A stretch of DNA of 64,000 nt from Aricia agestis (GCF_905147365.1 NC_056415.1:13410001-13474000), one strand, 5' to 3'; counted from the stretch's first letter, positions 1-12,043 are shown. The notes: generated from the letters alone by a model not told the origin. A program made the numbers and translations.

Positions 1-1103
1 TTTCGACTTTCGCCTTAGGGGCAAGTGATACATACATTGTTATAAGACCATAAAGTTAATATACCTACGTATATTAACTTAATGTTAGAAACATCATCAG
101 ATAACAGCATGGCGACATAACAAAACATTACTTTTTGAGGGTCCGTCAAAAATGTCACTTCTTAAAAGGGTTGCGCCACCAAAAAAGTTTGAGAACCGCT
201 TTTACGTTACAGAACCCTAAAACGGAACCCTAACCAGCAGATTGTCCTACAAATAGAACAATCCATATTTTAGTACCTACCATTAAATCAAAGTATGAAA
301 TCCTTTCTATCTCTGTTAGCAACCACTTCAAGATTTTTCGCAGATAAAAAAGTTGTTTGTCTTATCTCTACTCACAAAAAATTTGCTTGTTAGTAATTAA
401 AAAAATGATCTAGGGCTCCCTCACTACTATTGCAATATTAATATTATATTTTGTGTAAACAATTATAAACGAATTACGATGTACGTGCTACGTAAATCGT
501 TAAAAATACGAAAGCTTAAAATTTAAATAAACTGTAATGATGATTAGACAAAAATTGTAAAGAATTACTGATGATAAATCCTAGATAACAATAATATGAT
601 CTATTTCGTAATTGTCTGGGAATCCAGGGGTTCCCAATCTTTTTCAGCCTGCGGCGCAGTTACACGTGGCAATATTTTGCCACGCGCCCTACTCTACCTA
701 TAAAGAAAAAGATACATTTATTAAACACATTAATTGATTATAGTTAGGTTAAGCAGGTAATAAATGATAATTAATAAAATATATTTAATCATTTAAGTGC
801 TTTACATAATTAATATTAAGTATAATTTAATTTCATAATACTTGTGGTTTCGAAAACTGAAAGAGGATCGACTCACAGTGCCCCTCTTGCCTTTTAGCGG
901 CGCACAGCTTGGGAACCCGTGGCCGGTCTAATCCAAAATCTTTTTTGTAATCGTAAAATAAAATTGATAAAAAGATAAATAGGAATTTTTGATAGCGACT
1001 TTCAGGTCTATATTGGTTTTTAACGGGGCCATTAATGATTAGTTTGCGTGTATGTAACTTATGGCGAGGGCTTGAGCTTGAAAAATTAAAAAATATAACT
1101 TAC
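1..1103. other. Intron 1 of gene A, repeat-rich
   Basis: No exon resembling exon 2 of genes C or D is visible here. About 200-400 is an inverted relative of 62440-62790, with an AACGGAACCCTAA motif and a shared tract ending ATCCTTTCTATCTCTGTTAG. About 629-925 is a TIR element. The rest is AT-rich and unrecognised. Confidence 0.6.
629..925. mobile_element. hAT-like MITE with CAGGGGTTCCCAA-type ends
   Basis: The left end reads CCAGGGGTTCCCAA followed by CTGCGGCGCAG. The right end, reverse-complemented, reads CCACGGGTTCCCAAGC then GCGCCGC. The interior is AT-rich and non-coding. The TIR style resembles hAT elements, but I could not see a matching 8-bp target duplication, so the superfamily is tentative. 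Confidence 0.55.
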
Positions 1104-1913
1104 CGATTTTTGTTCCTCTGTTTTCGGTGGGTCCCTTAGAATAAATATATTGTATGCCAGGTTTATAACGTGCAAACCACCGGCCAGTCCATAGCATCCG
1201 TAGTAGCCAATATTGCTGAGCAACGAGCCACTCAAAGTCAGCCCGATGGGAAAACCGACCGTCATACAAAAATTGATCAAACCCAATCTAAGCGTTCTCT
1301 CCTCGGTCGTGGTTATGGCGCCGATGAATGCAAAAACTGTCAGAGCACACGAACACCAAGCTCCGGTGATGCCGTCGATGACGGCGTCGGTGTACACCAT
1401 GACTTCCAAGGGCAGCGTCGTGATAAAATACACGTTCACGATATTATTGATGACTACACACAGTTGGCCAGCTACTGATATTATAATGAACATCTTCCTG
1501 TAGCCCGTCTTGTCGGAGAAGGACCCGATGAATAGAGCTAAGAAACTCGGTATCGTCGCCGTAATGTACGTCTTATACGCCAGCATTTTAGTCACCAGCT
1601 GCTGAACTTGCCTCTCGTACTGGTTCTCCGATTCCACCGTCTGTAACTTGAGCGAGTCACAAATCTGCTCTGTAAAATTTAAGTTGACTCTACACGCTTT
1701 TTCCAAGCTCAGATTCTGTGACACCAAGGAGTATATCGTGTAGCCGGTGACGAACATAATCATGGACGGCTCTACTGTGATATTTCGGAACACGTAGCCG
1801 CATGTTTCTTTGAAGCTCCTCTTTTTAGTTTCTTCGACCTCGAAGGTGCCTCTCAGGGGGTCCGTTTCCACGTACTCCCTGGGTTCATTCTCTGCGCTCC
1901 TGTCGGGTTCCAT
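1104..1913 (-). CDS. Gene A, first coding exon: SLC46-like MFS transporter (partial)
   Basis: Predicted membrane transporter of the SLC46 / proton-coupled folate transporter family. The exon is 270 codons and starts at an ATG in a good context (AACAATGG). It has a hydrophilic N-tail (about 1-45), then the N-terminal half of the transporter (TM1-TM6). Family features seen: a VEPS segment near 47-50; a first extracellular loop with ACRVNL (73-78) and a second Cys in ICDSL, plus an NFT glycosylation sequon at 79; MFS motif A as GSFSDKTGYRK (130-140) between TM2 and TM3; and RTLRLGL near 206. The open frame continues 5 codons past the splice site to a stop, but a consensus donor G|GTAAGT ends the exon at 1104 in phase 0, exactly where exon 1 of genes C and D ends. 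The remaining exons must lie left of the window. It is the most divergent of the three paralogs. The substrate cannot be inferred: mammalian members carry folate, muropeptides or drug catabolites. Confidence 0.92.
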
Positions 1914-2849
1914 TGTTTCTGAGCGATGATCGATTCATTCACATATCAGAAGGGCACTAGACTCGCTCGAGTGTTACAAATTGAATTTAAACGATGTATT
2001 TATTTGTCCCCCGGTATCAGCGATAAGCCCGTTAATCTACGCGTAATGTCACGCGCCTATTATGTTTTCATCGGAAAGCTGGCTGCAATTAGTTGTTGTA
2101 ACGCATTTGTCACGGAGACAGACGAATTTCGATGCGATTGTTGGACAATTAGATAAACGATTCGGTATCTACAGGCGGTTGATAAACGACTGCGGGTGTG
2201 ACCGCTTGAAATTTTTTTGGCATTGCGAAATCAGTTATCGACAAAAATTAAAAAGATTTAATTTAGTGAATCAATACTTATGAATAAACACCCAAACAAT
2301 ACTTATGAAAGTAACACAATAAGAACGAGAGTTCACTTGAAACACGATAGTCAATATGTTTTGTTTGAGTCTATGCACAATCATGTTCTTTGTATAGCAT
2401 AATATCGATGGCCCCAACGAATAAACGTGCAAGAGCTCTTACCCAAAAAAAATTTTTTTTGATTTTTCGTTTGCATGGCCTATGATACACCTATGTAAAT
2501 TTTTTGGATTTTTTTTGACTTAAAATAACGATTTTATAGTAATGTAGACCTTTATTGTACGGAAAAAATAATAACACATACGAGTATCACATTAATAATA
2601 AAACATGCGCTTTTTGCACATTATTTTGTTTATTTGAGTTCACCAGAAAAAACGTGTTAAAACAATCTGGCGCACGTGCCTATCCTTTCCTTTGGGCTAT
2701 AACTAATGCAAGTGACTTCTAGGAATAATGCCTCATTGCAGATGGCGAAACTTTAAATATAATAATCACAGCTATTCTTTTATCTTTTACTAATTTCTCT
2801 TGTCCTTTCTGTTTTCTTAAAGGTATTATTCAAAGAGCTATTGTAAAGT

Positions 2850-3065
2850 TTTCAGAAGAGCTTCTGGTGAGTTGCCGGTCTTTTTAAGAGGGAATATGCT
2901 CTCTTTTTGAAGGTTTGCAGGTCGTATAGGTCCGGAAATACTGCTGGTGACAGTGCATTCCAAATTTTACAGCGCGCGGCAGAAAGTTACGCGAAAAAAG
3001 TACGGTGGAAGACTGCCACTTATCAAAGTTATGAGGATGGTATATTTTTCATAAGAGCTTACCCA
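2850..3065 (-). pseudogene. Decayed LINE ORF2 3' end (same family as 51793-52260)
   Basis: The sequence GTTTGCAGGTCGTA, then GGTCCGGAAATACTGCTGG and AGAAAGTTACGCGAAAAA, matches the C-terminal coding part of the LINE remnant near 51900-52050. It is broken by substitutions. It is transcribed leftward relative to the window and ends in a degraded CTTTTTAAGAGGGAA tail segment. Confidence 0.65.
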
Positions 3066-3397
3066 GAAGATCGTCTTTGTATTTTGCATCGTGGGTCAAC
3101 GATCCATTTCCTACTTGTAGGGATGGTAGGATGGCTTTCAGAAATATCCTTCAATAACTTAGGCCAGAGACCAGAATTCACGGGTTCCCAAAGGTACTCG
3201 AGTCTCTCACCAATACTATTGACGTGCTGTTTCTTTGGCCGAGTGATCTCTCTTTTTAAGGATCTATAGGCAAGGTTATACTCCATTTTATATGTATGTA
3301 TCCACGCATAGGCGCGAGGGAGGTCAATATTTATCAACAACAACAATAGGTCAACAATATTTTTTACTGAACCGTCAACAAGAAAATATTAGCTAAC

Positions 3398-3760
3398 TAG
3401 ACGTTCCACGTGGCCTCGCCCGCCTAAATGAGAAATTTTACGGAAACCGTAGATTTTCCTAGCCTAGAAAATAGCCTATTTTCCTTCACGTCATGGTCTG
3501 CTCTACATCTGTGCCAAATATCTTATAAATTCATCCAGTAGTTCGCGAGATAAGCGCCTTCAAATAATTTTCCCGGTTTTTTCCACATTTTCCTATGTTT
3601 CTCTGCTTCTATTAGTTTTAGAGTGACAATTTGTAGTTTGTAACTTTCCTCAATAAATGAACGAACTAAAAACGAAAGAATTTTCCAAATCGGAATGGTA
3701 GTTCTTGAGATTAGCGTGTTCAAACAAACAAACTCTTCCACTTCATAATGTTAGTATAGA
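3398..3760 (+). mobile_element. LINE/SINE-like tail repeat (GGCNTCGCCCGC family)
   Basis: It begins ACTAGACGTTCCACGTGGC, runs through CCGGTTTTTTCCACATTTTC and GATTAGCGTGTTCAAAC, and ends TTAGTATAGAT. The same order of blocks recurs at 15609-15932 (+), and inverted around 36125-36433 and 40610-41112. This is typical of 3' ends of abundant lepidopteran non-LTR elements. Confidence 0.65.
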
Positions 3761-4795
3761 TTTAAATTTTATACCATGCACTTATAAGGTCATATTACAC
3801 TTCTTATTATTTAATAAGCCGATCTTCTTAACACTAACATACGGGCTTTTATCTTTACAAACATGTAAAAGCAACAAAATATACAAGAATAAGCGTGTAC
3901 ATGACCAGAGCATGGCTCAGGAGAAAAAAAAAAATACGTGGAATAACCATGCAACATTTCACTGCATTTGTCAAAACTTCATTTATGACACGAATAAACG
4001 TGCATTGATACAATAGTGTTAACAAGTCACATATTATTCACTAGAATAATAATTTTATATGGTTTTTCTTAAATATGTGGTTAACCGTGAATATTTAATT
4101 TTTAATAAATATATGAGCTGAAAAATATTTTTTTTACCTTTAATTTGATCATACATTATATTTGTCTATTTATTATGTAGTCAAAGTTATGAGGTTCCAA
4201 ACGTTTTTTTGTCTTCCTGAAAAGTTGTCTTTTTTCGATTGCACGCACGGACGTAAAAAAATAATTGCACGTTTATTCGTTGGGACCATCGGTATTAATC
4301 TGTCTTAAGACTTCCAAGCGAGTGCTAGCCCTAAGTCATGAAGTAACACCATGTCAGAGGTCGGTCGCACAAGTGCGGTAGAGCAGCTCCAACCGAACCA
4401 TGTTAAATTCACACCAACTCGGTATCTCGGTTTTGAGCTCTACTTCCTCATGTAGAATATTAAACCAGCCTGTATATGGACAGTCATAAACAGATAGTAA
4501 TAATGTTTATTATCTACATATTGTTTACACGGAAAATAGATTTATTATAATGATTTTATCTATAAATAAGTAGAAAAATAAAGGTAAAAAATGAATAATA
4601 GATACTAAACTCATACGTGAATTGGCCAAAAGCAGAGCACAATAAATAAATATTTGGATAACAAGAGGCAATTTGAGAAAAGAGGATTATTTCATATTTT
4701 CTTCTTTTAGAAAATGGATGGTATTGAGCTCGCATGTATATTAATTCATATTCTATGCCTCCATGTTCTGAGCTCTAAACTTTGCATGGGTAAAC

Positions 4796-4932
4796 TAAGG
4801 TTGGGTTGCACCAGAGGCGTGGTAAAAGTTAAAGTTATGGTTCTAGTTAATGCTAATTTAACTTTAACCTTAACTTTGACCACAGAATTTGACAGCAGAC
4901 GTTGCTGGTCCGACAGACTTTATAAAGCTTAG
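4796..4932 (+). mobile_element. Partial copy of the GGGTTGCAYCAGAGGCG MITE
   Basis: Shares GGTTGGGTTGCACCAGAGGCG-like and TTTGACCACAGAATTTGACAG blocks with the fuller copy at 16523-16882. Only the left portion is present. Confidence 0.6.
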
Positions 4933-5299
4933 GCCAAACCAACGCGACCAAAGCGACTGCGAAGAAATAGCGTCTACCGCACGGCGGACGCTGCCCATAT
5001 AATCTTATGGCGCCGCCGTGCACACGCGAGATGGTCGCGTCGGCAAAGCGAAACATGCGCGTCAAGTTGTCAGACGCGTGTTTTGAAGTGTACATAAATA
5101 GACTATCTGTCTGAATAAAGGCTTTTATTATTATTATATTATTATTCTGTAATGGCTGCTGAAGGACGACGTTGTGTGTTATGCCCACGTTCTGCTCTGC
5201 GATATAAAAGTGGGACCAATCGCCAGATGATAAAATGTTAACAATTCATATCTGGTCATTGGGCCCACTGGGCCTAAAAACCTTGGGACGAAACACCAG

Positions 5300-5653
5300 A
5301 GTACTCATCCGATCGACGGCTTCTGACACATAATGTCAGATGCCTGCCGGAACGCACTCTGCTCATATATTTTGTATCTGACGTCCGGTCCGGATGAGTT
5401 GTCAGATGCCGTCTATCGGATGGCAGAAATTTTTAATTGCGTTCCTGCGGGCATCTGACATTATGTATCAGATGACGTCCATCGGACGTCAGTTCAAATG
5501 TTTCTGACGGATCGCGCTCTCTCTTACATTTTGTACTGAGCCGAGTGAGCTCGAACTCGCCGGAAGGAAATTTCGGATAGTGTGCGGTGTGGCGGTCCGG
5601 CCGACATTCAAATGTTTCGTATCAGAAATTTCGGACAATGTGCGGCCGGGCTT
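5300..5653. mobile_element. Composite of a palindromic MITE and a GCCCGGCCGCAC MITE end
   Basis: About 5329-5465 is an imperfect palindrome (ATAATGTCAGATGCCTGC with its inverse ending GCATCTGACATTAT). About 5485-5653 matches the half of the MITE at 25223-25418 that contains GAGCCGAGTGAGCTCGAACT and ends GTGCGGCCGGGCT. It looks like a rearranged or nested pair. Confidence 0.6.
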
Positions 5654-5943
5654 AATAATATTGATAAAGGATTGCTCACACTATCGTGTCATGCTTGAGA
5701 CTTTTTCTAATTCGGTCTAATGGGGAAATTTAAAATGAAAAACTAAAATTAATAAACAAACTAATCCTGTCATACCAATACCTTATCACATTAGGCTAAT
5801 AAAATTTTGAGAAAATGTACATTAAGTGCTATTATTATTAAACAAATTTTAATTTGGAACCATAATACTATTCCCGATACTTTCTTGACTGAATGTATAT
5901 AGATAAGTCCATCTAGTTTCAGTGAGTATAATTATTATACTTG

Positions 5944-6060
5944 CGCGTCCGTGGCGTAGTAAGTAAACTTTTGGTTACACTCGAGAGGGTGCAGGTTCGA
6001 TCCCGGGTAGAGGCGTGTACCTAGATAGATAGCGTGTAGATAATATATTTCAGATCTCAA
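5944..6060 (+). mobile_element. tRNA-headed SINE-like fragment
   Basis: It has a box-A-like TGGCGTAGTAAGT and a strong box-B-like GGTTCGATCCC with tRNA-like spacing, but no clean acceptor stem. It is therefore read as a Pol III SINE head rather than a tRNA gene. Confidence 0.5.
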
Positions 6061-6152
6061 GTACCATCAAGGAAGTTGATTCCTATGCAATTGACAGACC
6101 AACGTTATTTGGTCGAATATGTCAATTCAGTTAATTGTGATCTGTCAGCTGG

Positions 6153-6486
6153 GTTTTTTTTTTCTTTTTTTTTATGAAATAAGGGGGCAAACGAGCAAAC
6201 GGGTCACCTGATGGAAACTTCCGTCGCCCATGGACACTCGCAGCATCAGAAGAGCTGCATGTGCGTTGCCGGCCTTTTAAGAGGGATTAGGGTAATAGGG
6301 GAGGGTAGGGAAGGGAAGGGAATAGGGGAGGGTAGGAAAGGGAATAGGGTAGGGGATTGGGCCTCCGGTAAACTCACTCACTCGGCGAAACACAGCGCAA
6401 GCGCTGATTCACGCCGGTTTTCTGTGAGAACGTGGTATTTATCCGGTCGAGCCGGCCCATTCGTGCCGAAGCATGGCTCTCCCATG
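6153..6486 (-). mobile_element. Poly(A) SINE (GTGGGAGAGCC...GGGGGCAAACG family)
   Basis: The poly(A) tail appears as a T-run at the left, then AGGGGGCAAACGAGCAAAC, a (GGGAA)-rich pyrimidine/purine tract, CTCGGCGAAACACAGCGC, and the 5' end GGCTCTCCCATG at the right. It is inserted within the 6061-7390 element between CAGCTGGG and TTTGACGTAACGC. Confidence 0.85.
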
Positions 6487-7199
6487 TTTGACGTAACGCA
6501 ACCAAACTACTTAGAGCGCTTGCAGACGAACGGCACGTTTCGGCGGCCCGTGTCGGCGGCAGTTGACGGCAGCCGTCGACCTTGCAGTTGTGATGTAGCG
6601 CGTAAAGGTAAAGGTCCACAGGTCGGTATCGTACGCAACGGACGTCTCGCATCAAACGGATATTTTTTTTACAGTACCTACGTCCACTGTATCGGCAGCG
6701 TACGGATTACCGACTAGACAGTATGTTTATCTTCAAATTAGTCCAAACAAAGTTTCTAAGTCAAGATTTCTGCTTTCGATTATTTCATTCACACCCCCCT
6801 TTTGAGCATTTATTTACTAGGTTATTCGATAATCCGTACGCTGCCGATTCAGCGGAAGTACTGTGAAAAAATTATCAGTTTGATGCGAGACGTCCGTTGC
6901 GTATGATACCAACCTGTGGCCGTTTTACCTTTAGGCGGTACCTCACAACTGGGGGCCTACCACGACCTCTATTAACGACACCGTTTGACAGATAAGCAAT
7001 AATTACTTTAACGTCAAGCTAGCGATTTTAAAAAAGTTGATATTTCACAGCGGATTTAACAATATTTTGCATTTTTTACTGTTTTTTAGTAAAATTATAT
7101 TTGAAAAGTGAGTAGGTAATGTTATTGTAATCTTACAACAAAGCTTTCTGGAAACATGATCGTTTTAGGAAAGGTCGTGGTAGGTCCCCTGCAAGCGTC

Positions 7200-7345
7200 A
7201 TAAATTGTCAACGGCTGCCGTCGACTGCCGTCAACTGCCGCCGACACGTGCCGTCAACTGCCGTCGACTGCCGCCGACACTGCCGCTGACTGCCGTCGAC
7301 TGCCGCCGACACATGCCGCCGACACGTGCCGTTCGTCTGTAAGAG
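7200..7345. repeat. Imperfect tandem repeat of GCCGTCGACTGCC units
   Basis: Repeated short CpG-rich units (TGCCGTCGACTGCCG, TGCCGCCGACAC, and so on) run through this stretch; a single related unit occurs near 6555-6590. The open frames here are a by-product of the repeat. Confidence 0.7.
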
Positions 7346-8018
7346 CGCTTAGGTCCCCGATTTGCATAGGAATCACTTCTCTGATAGTACATAATACGGA
7401 CGCTTGTACGGTGAAGTAAAACATCGTGAGAAATTCTCGCATTTGGTTAGTCCCAGACGTATTGACCTGTTCATTCCTCTGGACTAGGCCAACTGCCATA
7501 ATACACATATTATTATGTGCTTGAGCAAGGACATTTAATTTTTTTTATTCCAGGCATTAAAGAAGAGTGGTTACTTCGCTCGTAAAATCATCCACAACGG
7601 ATACAAAGGACTTGTATTATAATAAAAATATAACATTTCATTTACTTATTTGAAAGAAATTGCGCTGGTCTTATTGCGTTTGTTGTTTGGCCAATTTTTT
7701 TTTCCTTCGATTTTAGTTTGAAAGACGTCATGCACACTATAATAAAAATAATGGTGAATTAGGGAAATAAAAAAAAGAATTCATTCTTAATCAAAGTTTT
7801 TAATAACCAAAACAAGATAATCTCTAAAAATATACAAACATCTTTGCCAGTCATACTTATTACTTCTAAATAAAGGGAGGTAACTATTATATTATTTAAA
7901 TGAAGCTTACTAATATTATGTAACACAACATTTTGATATTTACGTTGAAGTATTTTTGAGCAATATTAAGTCCCTGTGTAGCCAGGGGCGAGGTATAACT
8001 AACTTCTAAAGGTAACAA

Positions 8019-8254
8019 AAATAAGTGATAATACTTTGGGGTGTGTACGTTCCTTGTAGAGAATTCACTGTGAAAGTAGCAGTGTTGAAAGAGTAATTTT
8101 TTTAAAAATTTTGTATGGGGAAACTCGTGACGCTCGGGCCCTTGCCCTGGATACAAAAGTGAAAAAAAAAATTCGTCTTTCAGCGCTGCTACTTTCACAG
8201 TGAACTCTCTAAAAGTAACACGTACACACCCTAAAGTATTATCACTTATTTTTG
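8019..8254. mobile_element. MITE with long TIRs (AAGTGATAATACTTT family)
   Basis: AAAAATAAGTGATAATACTT near the left end is mirrored by AAGTATTATCACTTATTTTT at the right. The palindromy extends inward through GTGTGTACG / CGTACACAC and TCACTGTGAAAGTAGCAG / CTGCTACTTTCACAGTGA, giving arms of roughly 90 bp. Relatives lie near 33070-33770, 46911-47150 and 54722-54965. Confidence 0.8.
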
Positions 8255-8524
8255 ATGCACTCTGTATATTAAATTAGTACTTATTATACTATATTAAATT
8301 ATGAAAATATATAGGAAATGCTTATGAAAAATACAGTGTTAAATTAGAAACTAATAAAATACAATAAGGCACTAATAACCAACAATGAATTTCTATAGTA
8401 TATTTTATTTAAATAATTATAAATGTTATACTGCCGTTACCATTTACCAGTTACCTAAGACATATTAAGTAAATTGTTGTGTATTCTTCTTGTTATAATA
8501 TTCAGGATTAAGAGACACCTGTGT

Positions 8525-8805
8525 GCCGAGTGTGAGTTTTTAACCGACTTCCAAAAGACGAGGAGGTTATATGTTCGGCTGTGGATTTTTGTTTCACATT
8601 CGATCGTGAACGCGTTTGGCGTTTACTAATTGGCGTTTTGTATGGATATTTTGTACATTGCTAGCGATGCTCACGGGAGTTGGTACTACTAATATATATT
8701 CTGTGACGGGAGTGAGCCCAGCCCAGTGAGAAATCCCATACAAAATCTTAGTAAACGCCAAACGCGTTCACGATCGAATGTGAAACAAAAAACTCACACT
8801 CGGCA
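8525..8805. mobile_element. TIR element with split left arm
   Basis: TGCCGAGTGTGAG at the left pairs with CTCACACTCGGCA at the right. An inner arm TTTCACATTCGATCGTGAAC (about 8600) pairs with its inverse at about 8765-8790, continuing through CGCGTTTGGCGTTTAC. A TTAACCGACTTCC-type segment interrupts the left arm. A second element is inserted in its right end. Confidence 0.75.
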
Positions 8806-8806
8806 T

Positions 8807-9102
8807 CATAAAGTTAATATACCTAGCGGAATAGAGCAATAATCTCGAGCTGTCAAACGTAACCGAAATTGGTTTTCATCTGTGTGAAAAATATGTGTAC
8901 GTATACACTTACACAAACATGATTGGACTTGAATTCTATGAGATTAAATTGTCAACGTGCGGCACGTGCCGACTGGACGTCAAAAAAAGAGTGCTGCTGT
9001 CATGTATCACACGTCTCATTTTACCGCGCAGTGTTACTGATAGTGACATCTCGCTTTCTCAGGCCTTTGTTTCTCTATTCCGCTAGGTTTATTAACTTTA
9101 TG
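8807..9102. mobile_element. hAT-like MITE with perfect 8-bp target duplication
   Basis: The 296-bp element begins CATAAAGTTAATATACC and ends GGTTTATTAACTTTATG; TIRs are about 30 bp, continuing into TAGCGGAATAGAG. Both sides carry CTCGGCAT (8799-8806 and 9103-9110). An 8-bp target duplication is typical of hAT transposition. The CTCGGCAT on the left is also the end of the 8525-8805 element, so this insertion is the younger one. Confidence 0.8.
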
Positions 9103-11097
9103 CTCGGCATACGGAACGAGACGACACGATGAACGGACGAGTCGCGATTTCGTGCATCGCCAAGTCGCGCCTCGTTTCTCTTGCTAAGCTATTGCATAGC
9201 TTTTATCGCGGGCTTTGAGCGCGGCGACCCAATCAAGAAATTCCGTAACGAAAATAAACCTAACACCCCCACTCCGACCGGCAAAGCGGCGCGGCGTTGC
9301 CGTGCATCGGCACGGTGTTTGTGTGCGTGCGACTAGACGTATGCAAATTATAAAAACTTGAAAGGTGTCAAGGGACACCCGAATGGAACGAAGTTATTTC
9401 TTATGTTCAAAAACCTGTGCTTATACATAATATACACCTATATACACACAAAAAATTACTAAAAAAACGAAATCTATTGACGCCCAGGAATACTTACTAT
9501 CAACGCCCTCTGTCCCTAACATGCAGGTACTAATAAAAAAGTGTCGAGGTCAAATCAAGGTCAAATATCGTTCTGTCTAGCCTTCAGATTTACGCCGAAC
9601 GCGCGATAAGGACCTTCGTTCCAATTGCATACGTTGATAAAAATGCTATGCAATAGCTTTACCGCGGCAGTCCCTGAGTGCCACACGTATTTTTTGGTAT
9701 AAACTGACCTTTATACATTGCAAATTTTGCTATACATTTCGATTGGCGCTACTCTTAGGAACGAAGTCACGGTTAACAGATAGTTACATAAATACTTTCA
9801 GCTAATATACATTATGCTAATTAGCAGCTAATAATATTATCTTGTGTGGTGGCTAAATGAGTTAGTAGAACCTCTTAGCTAATTAGTAAATAAATCAATT
9901 ATCCTTAATAGAGGTCTATATCATCTTATAATTAGATTGTATTAGATTAATTAATAATATTAGTATAGAGTGAATTAATTTTTTTCTAGCGCCTTCATCA
10001 GTTTCAGTTATTGATTTAATTAACAATAATTTAGGTATATCGAAACTAATATAATGTAACGAAAATATAATATGGAAGCACTGTGTCGAAGTTATATATT
10101 ATGTTTTTTGGGTTTTCAAAAATAATGTAACGTATTGTTATCCTTAGAACATAATATTATTATTCATATTATAAAAATTGAAAATAAAAAAAAAAACTAC
10201 AGAATCTCATACTTTAAATAGTTCGACAAGGCTGTTTATGAATGTGGCGAGAAAAGGAACTAATGCTTCTATCATACAAAAACGTAATTTTTGACAGTTC
10301 TCCTTTACCAGCAGCGCCCATTGACATTCATATTTTAAAGCCTTGGAATACTGTACAAACATTGGCCTTTATAAACAAATATTTGTTTTTTTGGTAACGT
10401 AAAATAGGTATGCGAGAATTTTATATAGCTACTACTATATACTATTACAATTCACAAGATACAGCCTAAGGCAATCGTACAAAGACAGACACAGACAGAC
10501 AGTAAAGTTTCAATAGTAATGTTCCATCTTCATCCTTCAATAATATTAATTTAGCTTATTAGATACCTACATAATATACGTATTAATTCAGTAGAAAGAA
10601 GGTTTTAAACCAAGAAATTATCAAAATAATCTTTCAAACTATCCTACTGGAATAAGATTACTATTTGAGGTGGCACCAGCGGTCATTGACATTTCTAGTC
10701 TAGGAGCTATGTGAAAAAATATACTCGCACTGCATTCTGTTAACTTAAGAATAAAATTGAATTCTTGTAAAGAAACAGACTAGTTTCATTGGAAAACGTC
10801 TTGGTAACTCTTTGTATCTCCAACTGTAGGTCTACCAGAATCTGGTGGCAAAAAGTGAAAAATTCTATGCAGATTGCTGGTGCTGCCTCTAGCGTGAAAA
10901 CATTGCTGTATTATATACTACTTTTACAATTTAAACCCCGAAAACAATATAATATAAACATTTCCTCTTTCGTATTTACACAACATTTGGATTCTGGCCT
11001 TATAAAATACCCAGCTGGGCCCAAACCGTTTTCTTTAGGTTCAAAAACCGAATTTCAATAATATTATTTTTTCAATTGCCTTAAATTAAAGGGTTCG

Positions 11098-11263
11098 CTA
11101 CATTTTAGTTTTTTCTTTGATGTCTTGAGTTATGTTTGGAGGATTTGGAGGTAAATATGGTTTTTCTGCAACTTTTTCTGCTTCGGCGTCCTTCTTCTCT
11201 TCTGCTTCTAAGGCCTTCTTTCTTGCTTCTCTTCTTTCTATTCTGCCTTGAGTGATGAATATT
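11098..11263 (-). CDS. Gene C exon 7 (C-terminal tail and stop)
   Basis: 166 nt. Acceptor ATTTTCAG, phase 2. It encodes IFITQGRIERREARKKALEA, then a Lys/Glu-rich tail with PYLPPNPPN, ending EKTKM and TAG. The tail is hydrophilic and presumably cytosolic. No AATAAA was seen within about 300 nt after the stop. Confidence 0.95.
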
Positions 11264-12043
11264 CTGAAAATATAATTAACTTATGCTACTGAAATTGAGC
11301 TTATAAACGTAATTAACACAAAACATTGTTGTTGTCCTTAAAAGACAAAGAAAATTCCTGTAGTCGACGTTAAAAGAAAAAGCCTTATCGAATTACAGAT
11401 AATATTGTGTAAATGGACAGTGAGTACAAAATATCTTTAGAACTTTTCTTCGGGTTTTAATATTAACGATACTTCGGGGGCATTGACACTGTAAAAGAAT
11501 TGATACGTTGCATTTCTTGAGCGGTGTAAATAAAAATACGCATTGTAGCCGAATGTTGCCTTTTAGTATTATAATATTATGATAATCTCTGATTCTTTAG
11601 TTTTACAAAATATGGGCGCGTTCTTTATATTTTGTTAATCCTAGCTAATTATTATATTTTAAAGCCGAGGGCCCAGCAACAGATCAAAACAGTTTTTTCT
11701 AAAAAGGTGGCTCCGTGTTTGTTTCATACGAGTACGCTGATTTTTCTCGCCAGAATAATTTTCGCACGCATAGTAGACATCACGTAGAAAAATTCTAAAA
11801 CTTAACATGTTTTTTAAATCTATACATCTATACTACGAATAATAAAAACTAAGGAAAAGTACTTTTCCTTACTTTTTATTATTCGTAGCATCTATACATA
11901 CATACATACATACATAGTACATACACATAAATAAAATTGGAGTGTCTGTTTGTAATATTGAAAGAACCGTTTTTTACTAAATTCATATGAATGTATATAG
12001 GGTACAGACACCAAAACAACATTTTTTACAATTTTTGTCTGTA

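Larger units (their letters stand above)
2402..4296. mobile_element. ~1.9-kb TIR DNA element carrying nested LINE remnants
   Basis: The ends are inverted copies: left CCCCAACGAATAAACGTGC, right reverse-complement TCCCAACGAATAAACGTGC, each preceded by a CGATGG block (about 30 bp, few mismatches). A further CGAATAAACGTGCA copy sits inside near 3990. LINE remnants at 2850-3065 and 3398-3760 lie inside. No transposase frame is visible, so it is non-autonomous or decayed. Confidence 0.6.
6061..7390. mobile_element. TIR element interrupted by a SINE
   Basis: The left end GAAGTTGATTCCTATGCAA is mirrored on the right by TTTGCATAGGAATCACTTC. A short uninterrupted relative lies at 56425-56570, reading GCTGGGTTTGACGTAACGC straight through. 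Here a SINE splits that stretch at about 6150-6486. 6490-7340 also holds inverted blocks including CCGACTGCC-type repeats near 7205-7330. Confidence 0.6.
1914..11097. other. Intergenic region between genes A and C
   Basis: No supported host exon was found. It contains a ~1.9-kb TIR element, LINE remnants, two SINE-like units, and several MITEs, annotated separately. 9110-9680 is CpG-richer, with AAGCTATTGCATAGC at about 9186 and its inverse near 9650. 9680-11097 is AT-rich with no feature I can name. Confidence 0.7.
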
